DNA from: Burkholderia sp. 9120
GTDB taxonomy: Bacteria; Pseudomonadota; Gammaproteobacteria; Burkholderiales; Burkholderiaceae
Direction of reading: 5' to 3'
NCBI RefSeq assembly: GCF_000745015.1
Contig: NZ_JQNA01000002.1
Span: 2,356,001 to 2,420,000, forward strand
Length of the DNA: 64,000 nucleotides
Positions 53,528 through 61,361 of the stretch are shown here, piece after piece. A program made the position numbers and the translations under genes. Position 1 is the stretch's first letter. Each line of letters opens with the position of its first letter. The notes below the pieces were generated by a model. It was given only the letters and a program-made list of their open reading frames with translations. It searched no databases and was not told the DNA's origin.

Positions 53528-54487
53528 ATGAAAAAGAATCTCCCTATCCTGCTCGCGCTGGTCGGCCTCGTCGTATTCGGCCTCGTGCGCTACGACCATT
53601 TCGGCTCGGCGTACAACATCACGTCTTTCTGGCGCTACAACTCGATGTTCGCGCTGATCTCGGTCGGCATGGCGTTCGTGATCATCACCGGCGGCATCGA
53701 TCTGTCGGTCGGCACGGTGGCGGCGCTGGCGAGTGTGGTCGCGGCGCTGACCAGCGTGTACGGCAGTTGGGTCGCCGTGCTGGCGGGATGCGCCGCAGGA
53801 CTCGTGGTCGGCGTGCTGAACGGCCTGATCATCACGCGTCTGAAAATCCTGCCGTTTATCGTGACGCTCGCGACCAGTCTCGGCGCGCACGGCGTCGCGC
53901 TGCTGCTCGGCAAGAACGACGCGGTGTCGATCGCCGCCGATTCGAACTTCGGCAACTTCGGTCAAGGCGATCTGTTCGGGCTGCCGATTCCGGGGCTCGT
54001 GGCGGTGGCCGCCGCGCTGGCCGGCTGGCTGGCGCTGCGCAGCACGCGCTTCGGACGGCATTCGCTGGCCGTCGGCGGCAGCGAGGAAGCCGCGCGGCTG
54101 ATGGGCCTGAACGTCGACCGCACACTCGTGATGGCCTATGCGGTGAGCGGCTTGCTGGCCGGCATGGCCGGCGTGATTCTCGCGGCGCAGTTCGGCGCGG
54201 GACAACCGAACGAAGGCGTCGGCTGGGAGCTGTTCGCGATTTCGGCGGTGGTGCTCGGCGGCACGTTGCTGAGCGGCGGCGAAGGTTCGATCGCGATGAC
54301 GATTGCCGGCGTGCTGCTGCTCGGTCTCGTGTTCAATCTGCTGAACTTCGAGAATGGGCTGGGGTTCATCAGCTTGTCGGCGTACTGGCAGTCGGTGATT
54401 CGCGGCGTGTTCCTGCTGCTGGTGATCGTGCTGCAGGCGCGGGTGTTGAAGCAGCGCGGGAAGAAGCGCGTAGCGGCGCCGGCGTGA
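53528..54487 (+). CDS. yjfF: Sugar ABC transporter permease (YjfF-like)
   Basis: 319-residue second permease of the same family: FVIITGGIDLSVGTVAALA, NGLIITRLKILPFIVTLATS, and AVVLGGTLLSGGEGSIAMTI. The presence of two different permease genes after a double-cassette ATPase reproduces E. coli ytfQRT-yjfF, the galactofuranose importer. Exact sugar here is inferred, not shown. Starts 39 bp after ytfT. Confidence 0.93.
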   Translation: MKKNLPILLALVGLVVFGLVRYDHFGSAYNITSFWRYNSMFALISVGMAFVIITGGIDLSVGTVAALASVVAALTSVYGSWVAVLAGCAAGLVVGVLNGLIITRLKILPFIVTLATSLGAHGVALLLGKNDAVSIAADSNFGNFGQGDLFGLPIPGLVAVAAALAGWLALRSTRFGRHSLAVGGSEEAARLMGLNVDRTLVMAYAVSGLLAGMAGVILAAQFGAGQPNEGVGWELFAISAVVLGGTLLSGGEGSIAMTIAGVLLLGLVFNLLNFENGLGFISLSAYWQSVIRGVFLLLVIVLQARVLKQRGKKRVAAPA

Positions 54488-54567
54488 TCAATCCTTGAAA
54501 CTCACTTAGCGCCACCGGGCCTGGCTTTACGGAGGCGAATACGGCTTTCAGGCTATGCCTGTGTACC

Positions 54568-54592
54568 AATAAGATCCGCCCCAGATCTTATT
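54568..54592. other. 9-bp perfect hairpin in the 570-bp gap after the sugar operon
   Basis: AATAAGATC/GATCTTATT around CGCCCCA. No T tract; may act as operon end or operator. I see no convincing gene in the whole 54488-55060 stretch. A -10-like TAAAAT at 54951-54956 probably belongs to the fpr promoter. Confidence 0.5.
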
Positions 54593-54950
54593 GACGGAAG
54601 ACCGCCGCGCTCACGCCAGGCCTGTCGCGGCCATCCCTCTCGCCACGCTGCGACCGCGCTTTTGCCAGTTTTATCAGCAGGGTCAATGCTGCAGCGCCCG
54701 GCGGCTTTCGGTATCATCGCGAACAAGTTGCCCGCGCGGCGCGCCTACCCGGCGCATGCCGGACAGCCGATGGCAGCCGCCCTGCGCGGCGTTCGCCCAT
54801 CGCCGTTCCCTTGCTGAAGCGCGGCGGCTGCCACGCCAACGTACTTCGCGGCGCCCGACTGTATCAACGGCCGGCACCGCCGCTTCCTGGTCCGGCACCC
54901 GCTTCACCACGCTCAACCGCCGCGTCGCCGCCCTCGGGCAGCCGGCGCGG

Positions 54951-54956
54951 TAAAAT
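54951..54956 (+). promoter_or_regulatory. Probable -10 box for the ferredoxin-NADP reductase gene
   Basis: GCGGTAAAATAGCGG, 105 bp before the start codon; no clear -35. Confidence 0.4.
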
Positions 54957-55060
54957 AGCGGATTGCGCGTGATTCCCGACTCCGGGTGAACGCAGCATCG
55001 CCCTTGCCGTGCCGGCCGGCTCCAACGACTGGCCGCCTTTTTCGCACTATCCAAGAAGCC

Positions 55061-55831
55061 ATGAGCAACCTGAACACACAGACCGTCCTGAGCGTCCATC
55101 ACTGGACCGATACGCTTTTCAGCTTCACCTGCACGCGCGACCCGGCGTTCCGTTTCGAGAACGGCCAGTTCACGATGGTGGGCCTCGAAGTCGACGGCAA
55201 GCCGCTGATCCGCGCCTACAGCCTGGCGAGCGCGAACTACGAAGAGCACCTCGAGTTCCTGAGCATCAAGGTGCAGGACGGCCCGCTCACGTCGCGTCTG
55301 CAGCATCTGAAGGTCGGCGACGAAGTCCTGATCGGCAAGAAGCCGGTCGGCACGCTGATGGCCGACAACCTGCTGCCGGGCAAGACGCTGTGGCTGTTGT
55401 CCACCGGTACGGGCCTCGCGCCGTTCATGTCCATCATCAAAGATCCGGACATTTACGACCGCTACGAGCGCGTCGTGCTGACGCACACCTGCCGCTTCGT
55501 CGACGAACTCGCGTACAAGGAATACATCACCGACCACCTGCCGGCGCATGAACACCTCGGCGAACTGGTGCAGGAAAAGCTGCTGTATTACCCCACGGTC
55601 ACGCGCGAGGCATTCCAGAACCGCGGCCGTATCACCGAACTGATCGAAACCGAAAAGCTGTTCGCCGACCTCGGCGTGCCGGGCTTCTCGCTCGAAAACG
55701 ACCGCGTCATGCTGTGCGGCAGCCCGCACATGCTGCGCGACACGCGCAAGCTGCTCGACGACCTCGGGTTCGAGGAAGGCAGCAACAACGCGCCGGGTCA
55801 CTACGTGGTCGAAAAGGCGTTCGTCGGTTAA
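55061..55831 (+). CDS. fpr: Ferredoxin/flavodoxin-NADP+ reductase
   Basis: 256-residue FAD enzyme of the bacterial FPR type, moving electrons between NADPH and ferredoxin or flavodoxin. RAYSLASANYEEHLEF (about 50-65) is the FAD-binding RxYS motif and LLSTGTGLAPFMSII the NADP loop. MLCGSPHML and the C-terminal VVEKAFVG are typical of subclass I FPRs. Chosen ATG (MSNLNTQTVL) gives the normal family start. Monocistronic with its own terminator. Confidence 0.96.
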   Translation: MSNLNTQTVLSVHHWTDTLFSFTCTRDPAFRFENGQFTMVGLEVDGKPLIRAYSLASANYEEHLEFLSIKVQDGPLTSRLQHLKVGDEVLIGKKPVGTLMADNLLPGKTLWLLSTGTGLAPFMSIIKDPDIYDRYERVVLTHTCRFVDELAYKEYITDHLPAHEHLGELVQEKLLYYPTVTREAFQNRGRITELIETEKLFADLGVPGFSLENDRVMLCGSPHMLRDTRKLLDDLGFEEGSNNAPGHYVVEKAFVG

Positions 55832-55879
55832 ACCACGCGTCTCGCCCCCGATCACGCGGCGCCGCGCCGCGGATCAAGC

Positions 55880-55907
55880 AAAAAAGGAGCCTTCGGGCTC
55901 CTTTTTT
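55880..55907 (+). terminator. Rho-independent terminator after fpr
   Basis: GGAGCC-TTCG-GGCTCC flanked by A6 and T6; bidirectional. Confidence 0.96.
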
Positions 55908-56285
55908 GTTGTCCGTTACAAAATGACGCCGTCTGTTTGACATTTGGCGTCGGTATTATTCCTACAAAATTCGCCGCTTTGTCATGTTGCAATACATCAA
56001 CCATTGCGTGAAATGTAGGCGCTAACCCTTGGTGTGACTGCATTTTTTCTACTTTTGAGATATCATCGCCGCGCGTGATCAGACGAATAGATCACTCCTT
56101 TCGAAGTCCGCAGTTCATGTTACTGAATGTAAATTTCGTTACGTCGCACCGTAGCAATTTGTCCGTCGCACGCTGCGCGTCACGGTTCACCCCTGGAGGC
56201 TAGAGACCCGCATGCGTTCTTTCGTCTTCGCGCCCTGGATGCGCATCCGCTTCGCTGTCCACACCGCTTCCTGAGAGGGAAAGTC
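55908..56285. other. AT-richer regulatory region before the two-component genes
   Basis: About 380 bp without a gene. It contains an inverted repeat GTGATC-N9-GATCAC (56075-56095) and AT-rich patches (55940-55980, 56040-56065). Likely promoter and operator area for the histidine kinase operon. Confidence 0.45.
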
Positions 56286-57170
56286 ATGGATACGTCGACT
56301 GTCGTCCCTTTTTCCGCGCATCTTCCTTCGTCACCGGCTCGTGAGGGCTTCGACACGTCCGCTGCGGCCGCCGTTGCCGTCGTCAACGCTGTCGTGCCGC
56401 TGTCCGCTGCCGAGCGCGAGCTCGCCCAGTTGCGTGCGCGGGTCCGCGAACTGTCGGCGGAACTCGTGCAGGCGCAGGAGGCGGCTTGCCGGCATGTGGC
56501 GCGCGAGTTGCACGACGGCGTGGGCGCCGAGCTGACCGCGACGCGCTTCGCGCTTGCCGGCGTCGAAACCTGGCTGCCCGCCGACGCGCCGCCGCAATGC
56601 GCGGCCGCGCTCGCCGTCGCGAACCGTTCGCTCGACGCCGTGTGCGCCGCCAGCCGCCAGGCCGTCGCGGAGCTGCATGCGCCGTCGCTGGAAAGCGGCA
56701 TTGTCGGCGCGCTGGCGCACTGGACCGGCGACTTCGCCGCGCGCACGCAATTGCGCACGAGCTTCGTCTGCGCCGCCGACGTGCGCCTCACCCGCCTGCC
56801 GGCCGACGCCGCGCTCGCCGTATTCCGCGTCGCGCAGGAAGCGCTGAACAACATTGCCAAGCACGCCCGCGCCGAATCGGCGGACGTGCGGATCGAAACC
56901 AGCCGGCGTCATCTCACGCTGATCGTCGCCGACAACGGCATCGGCCTGACGCGCAAAGCCCGCAGCCGCCGTGGCCACTTCGGCCTGAGCGGCATGCAGG
57001 CGCGCTGCGCCGCTTTCGACGGCACGTTGCGCGTAAGCGCCCGGCGCGTCGCCGCGAAGCGTGGCGAGGGCGCCGATGCGTCGCGCGGCACGCTGTTGCG
57101 CGCGCGCTTCGCGTGGGACGCGATGCTGGCCGACGCACCGTGCGCCGAGCGGCGCGCGTTGCAATCGTGA
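56286..57170 (+). CDS. Soluble sensor histidine kinase (NarL/UhpB type, HisKA_3)
   Basis: 294 residues, no membrane helix. N-terminal about 60 residues end in a coiled coil (AERELAQLRARVRELSAELVQ). The phospho-acceptor His76 sits in RELHDGVGAELTATR. The HATPase_c domain shows EALNNIAKHA (N box) and VADNGIGL (G1 box). With no recognisable sensor it probably responds to a partner protein or an intracellular signal. It partners with the LuxR-type regulator that starts 10 bp downstream. Confidence 0.92.
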   Translation: MDTSTVVPFSAHLPSSPAREGFDTSAAAAVAVVNAVVPLSAAERELAQLRARVRELSAELVQAQEAACRHVARELHDGVGAELTATRFALAGVETWLPADAPPQCAAALAVANRSLDAVCAASRQAVAELHAPSLESGIVGALAHWTGDFAARTQLRTSFVCAADVRLTRLPADAALAVFRVAQEALNNIAKHARAESADVRIETSRRHLTLIVADNGIGLTRKARSRRGHFGLSGMQARCAAFDGTLRVSARRVAAKRGEGADASRGTLLRARFAWDAMLADAPCAERRALQS

Positions 57171-57180
57171 GCGTGCCGAC

Positions 57181-57837
57181 ATGAGTCTGCGCATCCTGCT
57201 CGCCGACGATCACGCCGTGGTCCGCCAGGGCGTACGTCAATTGCTGCTCGACCGCGGCGTCGCGCGCGAAGTCACCGAAGCGCAAAGCGGTGCCGAAGCG
57301 CTCGAGGCTGTCGTCCAGCACAGTTACGACGTAGTGCTGCTCGACATTTCGCTGCCCGACATGAACGGCGTCGAAGTGCTGAAGCGCCTCAAACGCAAGG
57401 TGCCGCGCGTGGCCGTGCTGATGTTCTCGATGTATCGCGAGGACCAGTACGCCGTGCGCGCGCTGAAAGCCGGCGCGGCGGGTTATCTGTCGAAAACCGT
57501 CGACGCCGCGCAGATGATCGGCGCGATCCAGCAGGTCGCCGCGGGCCGCAAATACGTGAGCCCGGCGATGGCTGAAGCGCTGGCCGACTACGTCTCCTTC
57601 GACGGCGAACAATTGCCGCACGAAAAGCTCTCGGATCGCGAATATCAGACGCTATGCATGCTCGCCTCGGGCAAACGGCTGACGGATATTGCCGCCACGC
57701 TGTCGCTGTCGGTGAAAACGGTCAGTGTGTACCGCACGCGGCTGCTCGAGAAAATGAAGCTGCGCAACAACGCCGAGCTCACTTTCTACGTGATGAGCAA
57801 CCGGCTCGTCGATCTCAATCCGGCGATGGCCGGCTAA
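57181..57837 (+). CDS. NarL/LuxR-family response regulator
   Basis: 218 residues. Receiver domain (1-120) with acidic pocket Asp9/Asp10, phospho-acceptor Asp55 (VVLLDISLPD) and Lys in GYLSKTV. LuxR-type HTH (about 145-210: LSDREYQTLCMLASGKRLTD and LSLSVKTVSVYRTRLLEKM). Partner of the upstream kinase. Target genes are not evident; about 300 bp without a gene follow. Confidence 0.95.
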   Translation: MSLRILLADDHAVVRQGVRQLLLDRGVAREVTEAQSGAEALEAVVQHSYDVVLLDISLPDMNGVEVLKRLKRKVPRVAVLMFSMYREDQYAVRALKAGAAGYLSKTVDAAQMIGAIQQVAAGRKYVSPAMAEALADYVSFDGEQLPHEKLSDREYQTLCMLASGKRLTDIAATLSLSVKTVSVYRTRLLEKMKLRNNAELTFYVMSNRLVDLNPAMAG

Positions 57838-58135
57838 AGCGCCTTTTTCTCCCGCCCTGCTCTGCGCGCGCTGAATAGCGCGCCGTTCGGCGTGGCGAGT
57901 CGGTAAGAGAGCGATTCCCTCCCGCTTGCCCTGCATCGCGCGAAAGCTTTTTCGCGATAGATCGCACGACGAATGAACGTGTCGTGCGAATCCTATGCGA
58001 AGGGGATTTTTCGCCTGTTCACCGTACCCTAAAAACTACGTTCCAAAATGGTGCAGCGGCGTGCATCCGTTAAAATCGAGGGTTTCCCCCGACATTCGGC
58101 GCGCAACAACGCGTGCACTACTGGAGACCCCGCCA

Positions 58136-59527
58136 ATGTCCTTGTTCCGCAAAAAGAGCGTCGAGCAGATGATCGCCGCGAGCGCTCAGAACGCCGGCCT
58201 GAAGAAAGCGCTCGGCGCGCTCGATCTGACTTTCCTCGGTGTCGGCGCCATTATCGGCACCGGCATTTTCGTGCTGACCGGCACGGGCGCCGTTCAGGCC
58301 GGCCCGGCGCTGATGGTCTCGTTCCTGATCGCAGCAGTCGCCTGCGGTTTCGCCGCGCTCGCCTACGCCGAGTTCGCTTCGACGATTCCGGTGGCCGGGT
58401 CCATCTACTCGTATTCGTATGCAACGCTCGGCGAGTTGGCCGCGTGGATCATCGGCTGGGATTTGATGCTGGAGTATGGGTTGGCAACGTCGGCGGTCTC
58501 GGTGGGCTGGTCGGGGTATCTGCAGTCGCTGCTGGCGGGGTTTGGTGTGTCGTTGCCGGTGGCGCTGACGGCCGCGCCGGGCGCGTTGCCGGGGCATGAC
58601 ACGCTGTTCAATCTGCCCGCGTTTCTCGTCATGATGGCGATCACCGCGCTGTTGTCGGTCGACATTCGCGAATCCGCTCGGATCAACAACGTGATGGTCG
58701 CGATCAAGGTGACCGTGGTGCTGCTGGTGATCGGCGTGGGGGTGTTCCATGTGACGCCGGCTAACTGGCATCCGTTTATGCCGAACGGCTGGAATGGGGT
58801 TTTTGGCGCGGCTGCCGTTATGTTCTTCGCCTTTATCGGGTTCGATTCGGTGTCGTCCGCGGCAGAAGAAGTGAAGAATCCGGCGCGGGATCTGCCGATT
58901 GGGATTATTGCTTCGCTCGGCGTTTGTGCGGTCTTGTATGTGGCCGTGGCGGCGGTGGTCACCGGGATCGTGCCGTCGGCGCAGTTTGCGAATATCTCGC
59001 ACCCGGTGTCGTATGCGTTGCAGGTCGCAGGGGAGAAGTGGGTCGCCGGGTTTATCGACCTCGGTGCCGTGCTCGGCATGCTGACCGTCATTCTGGTTAT
59101 GGCCTACGGGCAAACGCGCGTTATTTTTGCCATGTCGCGGGATGGGCTGCTGCCGGCGCGGTTGTCGAAAGTGCATCCGCGGTTTGCTACGCCGTTCTTT
59201 ACTACGTGGCTCGTTGGGATCTTCTTCGGGTTGATCGGGGCGTTGGTGCCGCTGAATGTGCTCGCTGAGCTGATTAATATCGGCACGTTGGCGGCTTTCT
59301 CGATGGTGTCGATTGCGGTCCTCGTTTTGCGGAAGACGCATCCTGAGCTGCCGCGCGCGTTTCGGTGTCCTGGGGTGCCGGTTGTGCCGGTTCTGGCTGT
59401 CGCCTCCTGTCTGTTTTTGATGGTTAATCTGCAGGCGGTCACCTGGGTCGCTTTTGTGGTTTGGCTACTCATCGGGATGGTTATTTATTTCGGCTACTCG
59501 CGGCGGAATTCCAAGCTCGCGAAGTGA
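58136..59527 (+). CDS. APC-family amino acid permease (cationic amino acid transporter-like)
   Basis: 463 residues, 12 helices. The N-terminal pattern LGALDLTFLGVGAIIGTGIFVLTGTGA (about 29-55) and FFAFIGFDSVSSAAEEVKNPARDLPIGI (about 226-253) are diagnostic for the CAT/YfnA branch of APC permeases. GGAGA precedes the ATG by 10 bases. It imports amino acids with protons; the substrate is not readable. The preceding 57838-58135 holds no gene. Confidence 0.94.
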   Translation: MSLFRKKSVEQMIAASAQNAGLKKALGALDLTFLGVGAIIGTGIFVLTGTGAVQAGPALMVSFLIAAVACGFAALAYAEFASTIPVAGSIYSYSYATLGELAAWIIGWDLMLEYGLATSAVSVGWSGYLQSLLAGFGVSLPVALTAAPGALPGHDTLFNLPAFLVMMAITALLSVDIRESARINNVMVAIKVTVVLLVIGVGVFHVTPANWHPFMPNGWNGVFGAAAVMFFAFIGFDSVSSAAEEVKNPARDLPIGIIASLGVCAVLYVAVAAVVTGIVPSAQFANISHPVSYALQVAGEKWVAGFIDLGAVLGMLTVILVMAYGQTRVIFAMSRDGLLPARLSKVHPRFATPFFTTWLVGIFFGLIGALVPLNVLAELINIGTLAAFSMVSIAVLVLRKTHPELPRAFRCPGVPVVPVLAVASCLFLMVNLQAVTWVAFVVWLLIGMVIYFGYSRRNSKLAK

Positions 59528-59540
59528 AGGGTTAGGGCCG

Positions 59541-59940
59541 TGCGGCGCTTTGGTTTGGTTCGGTTTGCCGCACCCGCTGGGTTGGCCTCTCCTTGATTTC
59601 TTTGTGGTCTGCCAGCGTTGCCCCTGTGCGGGGCGACACCTACTTTTCTTTGCCTGCCCTGCCGCAAAAGCAAGTGGGCAAAAGAAAGCGGCTCAAACCG
59701 CTAGCTCATAAGCGGGGCTCCCGCACAGTCACGGTAGTGGCTCATCTGGAATCCGTGCTCTCGCACATTCCGCTCTCGTGGCACAGCAGTCATGCTTCCG
59801 GCGGCGCTTCGCGCGCCGCCGCGATCTTTCGTCGCGCGAATTGCCTTCAATATATGTACGACCCCGTGATGGGTCCGCCCTGTTGAAATGGACTCGCGCC
59901 TCCCTCTCGGGGGCGCTCGGCGAAGCCGATTTCGACCTTC
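59541..59940. repeat. Probable dispersed intergenic repeat (Burkholderia type)
   Basis: A block of about 400 bp without a supportable gene. It contains CACCTACTTTTCTTTGCC, GGGCAAAAGAAAGCGGCTC, CGCACAGTCACGGTAGTGG and CTGGAATCCGTGCTCTCGCA. I recall near-identical blocks at many intergenic places in Paraburkholderia genomes. Only one copy lies in this window, so the dispersed nature is from memory, not shown here. Confidence 0.5.
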
Positions 59941-59961
59941 CATCCAGTTAGGGAGAGGGAA

Positions 59962-60519
59962 ATGAAAGTCCAGTCAGCCAGCAGTCAAGCGAACGAACCC
60001 ACTCATGCACCGGCAGCAGCCAGCGGCGGCCCGGGCGCCGCGCAGGTTGCGGTGCCCGCCGTGTTCGACATGTCAGGGCGCCGCCCATCTCACGTGGATA
60101 TCCGGGCGGGCAACCCGGTGCGCGGAGAACCGGGTTCGCCGGGAAACGGGGGGGCGGCTGCCCTTCGGCTGCGGGGAGGCGGAAAAGGAATTCCGTGGGG
60201 CGAGCCTTCTACAAGCAGCGGCGCGTCCGGGTCAAACAACAGCGCGCGTCAGGCTCTGCAGATGCGGCGGTCGCAGTTGGACAATCAACGGCAGCAACTG
60301 GAGTCGGAGTTGTATAACGCGAGCCGTGAGATGCCTCTCATGCCAACGGTCGAGCGGACTTCATCCTCCGGCATGCGGACCATCGAAATCGGCACCGCCT
60401 ACGGGCCGATGGGCAACCCCCAGCAACAAGCCGCAGTAGCCGCCCGCATGTCCGCATTGACACGTCAGATCAACGACGTAAAAAGGCAAATAGCCGACGT
60501 GGACCGAGAGCTCAGTTAG
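59962..60519 (+). CDS. Orphan protein with LRLRGG motif and coiled-coil tail
   Basis: 185 residues, family unknown. Residues 1-95 are low-complexity (Gly, Ala, Ser, Pro) and contain LRLRGG at 68-73, identical to the tail of ubiquitin, followed by GKG. Residues 96-123 (LQMRRSQLDNQRQQLESELY) and 155-185 (MSALTRQINDVKRQIADVD) are predicted coiled coils. No signal peptide or membrane helix. The start has a strong purine-rich GGGAGAGGGA directly before ATG. A disordered N-terminus plus helical tail is reminiscent of secreted effectors, but nothing nearby encodes a secretion system. Followed by a GC-rich hairpin. Confidence 0.65.
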   Translation: MKVQSASSQANEPTHAPAAASGGPGAAQVAVPAVFDMSGRRPSHVDIRAGNPVRGEPGSPGNGGAAALRLRGGGKGIPWGEPSTSSGASGSNNSARQALQMRRSQLDNQRQQLESELYNASREMPLMPTVERTSSSGMRTIEIGTAYGPMGNPQQQAAVAARMSALTRQINDVKRQIADVDRELS

Positions 60520-60528
60520 GCGCGACCA

Positions 60529-60563
60529 GGAGGCCCGGAGCGCAGCCACTGCTCCGGGCCTCC
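60529..60563 (+). terminator. 13-bp perfect hairpin after the orphan gene
   Basis: GGAGGCCCGGAGC/GCTCCGGGCCTCC, followed by CCCGCACTTTTATC; terminator-like though the T run is short. The remaining sequence to 60799 holds no gene. Confidence 0.65.
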
Positions 60564-60799
60564 CCCGCACTTTTATCGGCATGTCGAGGTGGCGCCGGTG
60601 TGTGGGACGGCGCCGCCCCTCCTTGCCTGAAACCGCATCCCAGGCGCCCGCCTAAAAAACCCCTCATAGCGCCCCCGCCCGATTTGTGCTTTACTTTTCG
60701 GCATCCCAATAAAAACCGCAGTCCCACAATCGGACCCCGCGAGTAAAACCAAAACAAAGCAGAAAAACGGTCCGGTCTCACCTCACAGGAGACAGCTTC

Positions 60800-61351
60800 A
60801 TGACGATCAGCATCAGTCTGACGGTGAACGGCGCCGCGATCAGCGCCTCAATCGACCCCGGTACCCTGCTTGTCCAGTTCCTGCGTGAGCAGCTCCGCCT
60901 GACCGGCACCCACGTCGGCTGCGACACCGCCCAGTGCGGCGCCTGCACGGTCCACCTGAACGGCCGCGCGATCAAGTCCTGCAACATCCTCGCGGTACAG
61001 GCCGACGGCGCAACCGTCACCACCATCGAAGGACTCGCCCAGAACGGCGCGCTCCACCCGATGCAAGCCGCCTTCAAACACTGTCACGGCCTGCAATGCG
61101 GCTTCTGTACACCCGGCATGGTCATGAGCGCGGTGTCGTTGGTCGAACGCCAGCCCGATCTCACCGGCGACGAGGTCCGCGCCCAGCTCGATGGCAATCT
61201 GTGCCGCTGTACGGGCTATCACAACATCGTCAAAGCCGTGCTCGAAGGCGCCGTGGGCATGAAGTCCGCCAGCTCGGCCAACGCAGCCGCCAGCAGCGCC
61301 GGCAACAGCGCAACCGCCAACTCAGCGGCCACCGCGCCCGCCACCGCCTGA
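60800..61351 (+). CDS. Molybdenum hydroxylase small subunit, [2Fe-2S] (CoxS-like)
   Basis: 183 residues. The plant-type [2Fe-2S] domain has [16 protein letters not shown] plus SC (about 40-61). The second helical [2Fe-2S] domain has [11 protein letters not shown] (about 99-109) and [13 protein letters not shown] (about 133-145). A C-terminal Ala/Ser/Asn-rich tail of about 30 residues is an extra. It passes electrons from the molybdenum centre to FAD. First gene of a small-large-medium subunit operon, 10 bp before the next. Confidence 0.95.
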   Translation: MTISISLTVNGAAISASIDPGTLLVQFLREQLRLTGTHVGCDTAQCGACTVHLNGRAIKSCNILAVQADGATVTTIEGLAQNGALHPMQAAFKHCHGLQCGFCTPGMVMSAVSLVERQPDLTGDEVRAQLDGNLCRCTGYHNIVKAVLEGAVGMKSASSANAAASSAGNSATANSAATAPATA

Positions 61352-61361
61352 GGAGCCGACG

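Noticed and set aside
52346..54205. Minus-strand open frame of about 620 codons opposite the permeases
   Set aside because: Extreme Arg/His/Gln content and complete overlap with conserved permease genes; a mirror effect of codon bias.
54591..54953. Plus-strand frame between the sugar operon and fpr
   Set aside because: Arg/Pro/Ser-rich with no domain, no ribosome-binding site, and overlaps the likely fpr promoter region.
59593..59886. Plus-strand frame in the probable dispersed repeat
   Set aside because: Sequence resembles a non-coding repeat block; no ribosome-binding site or domain.
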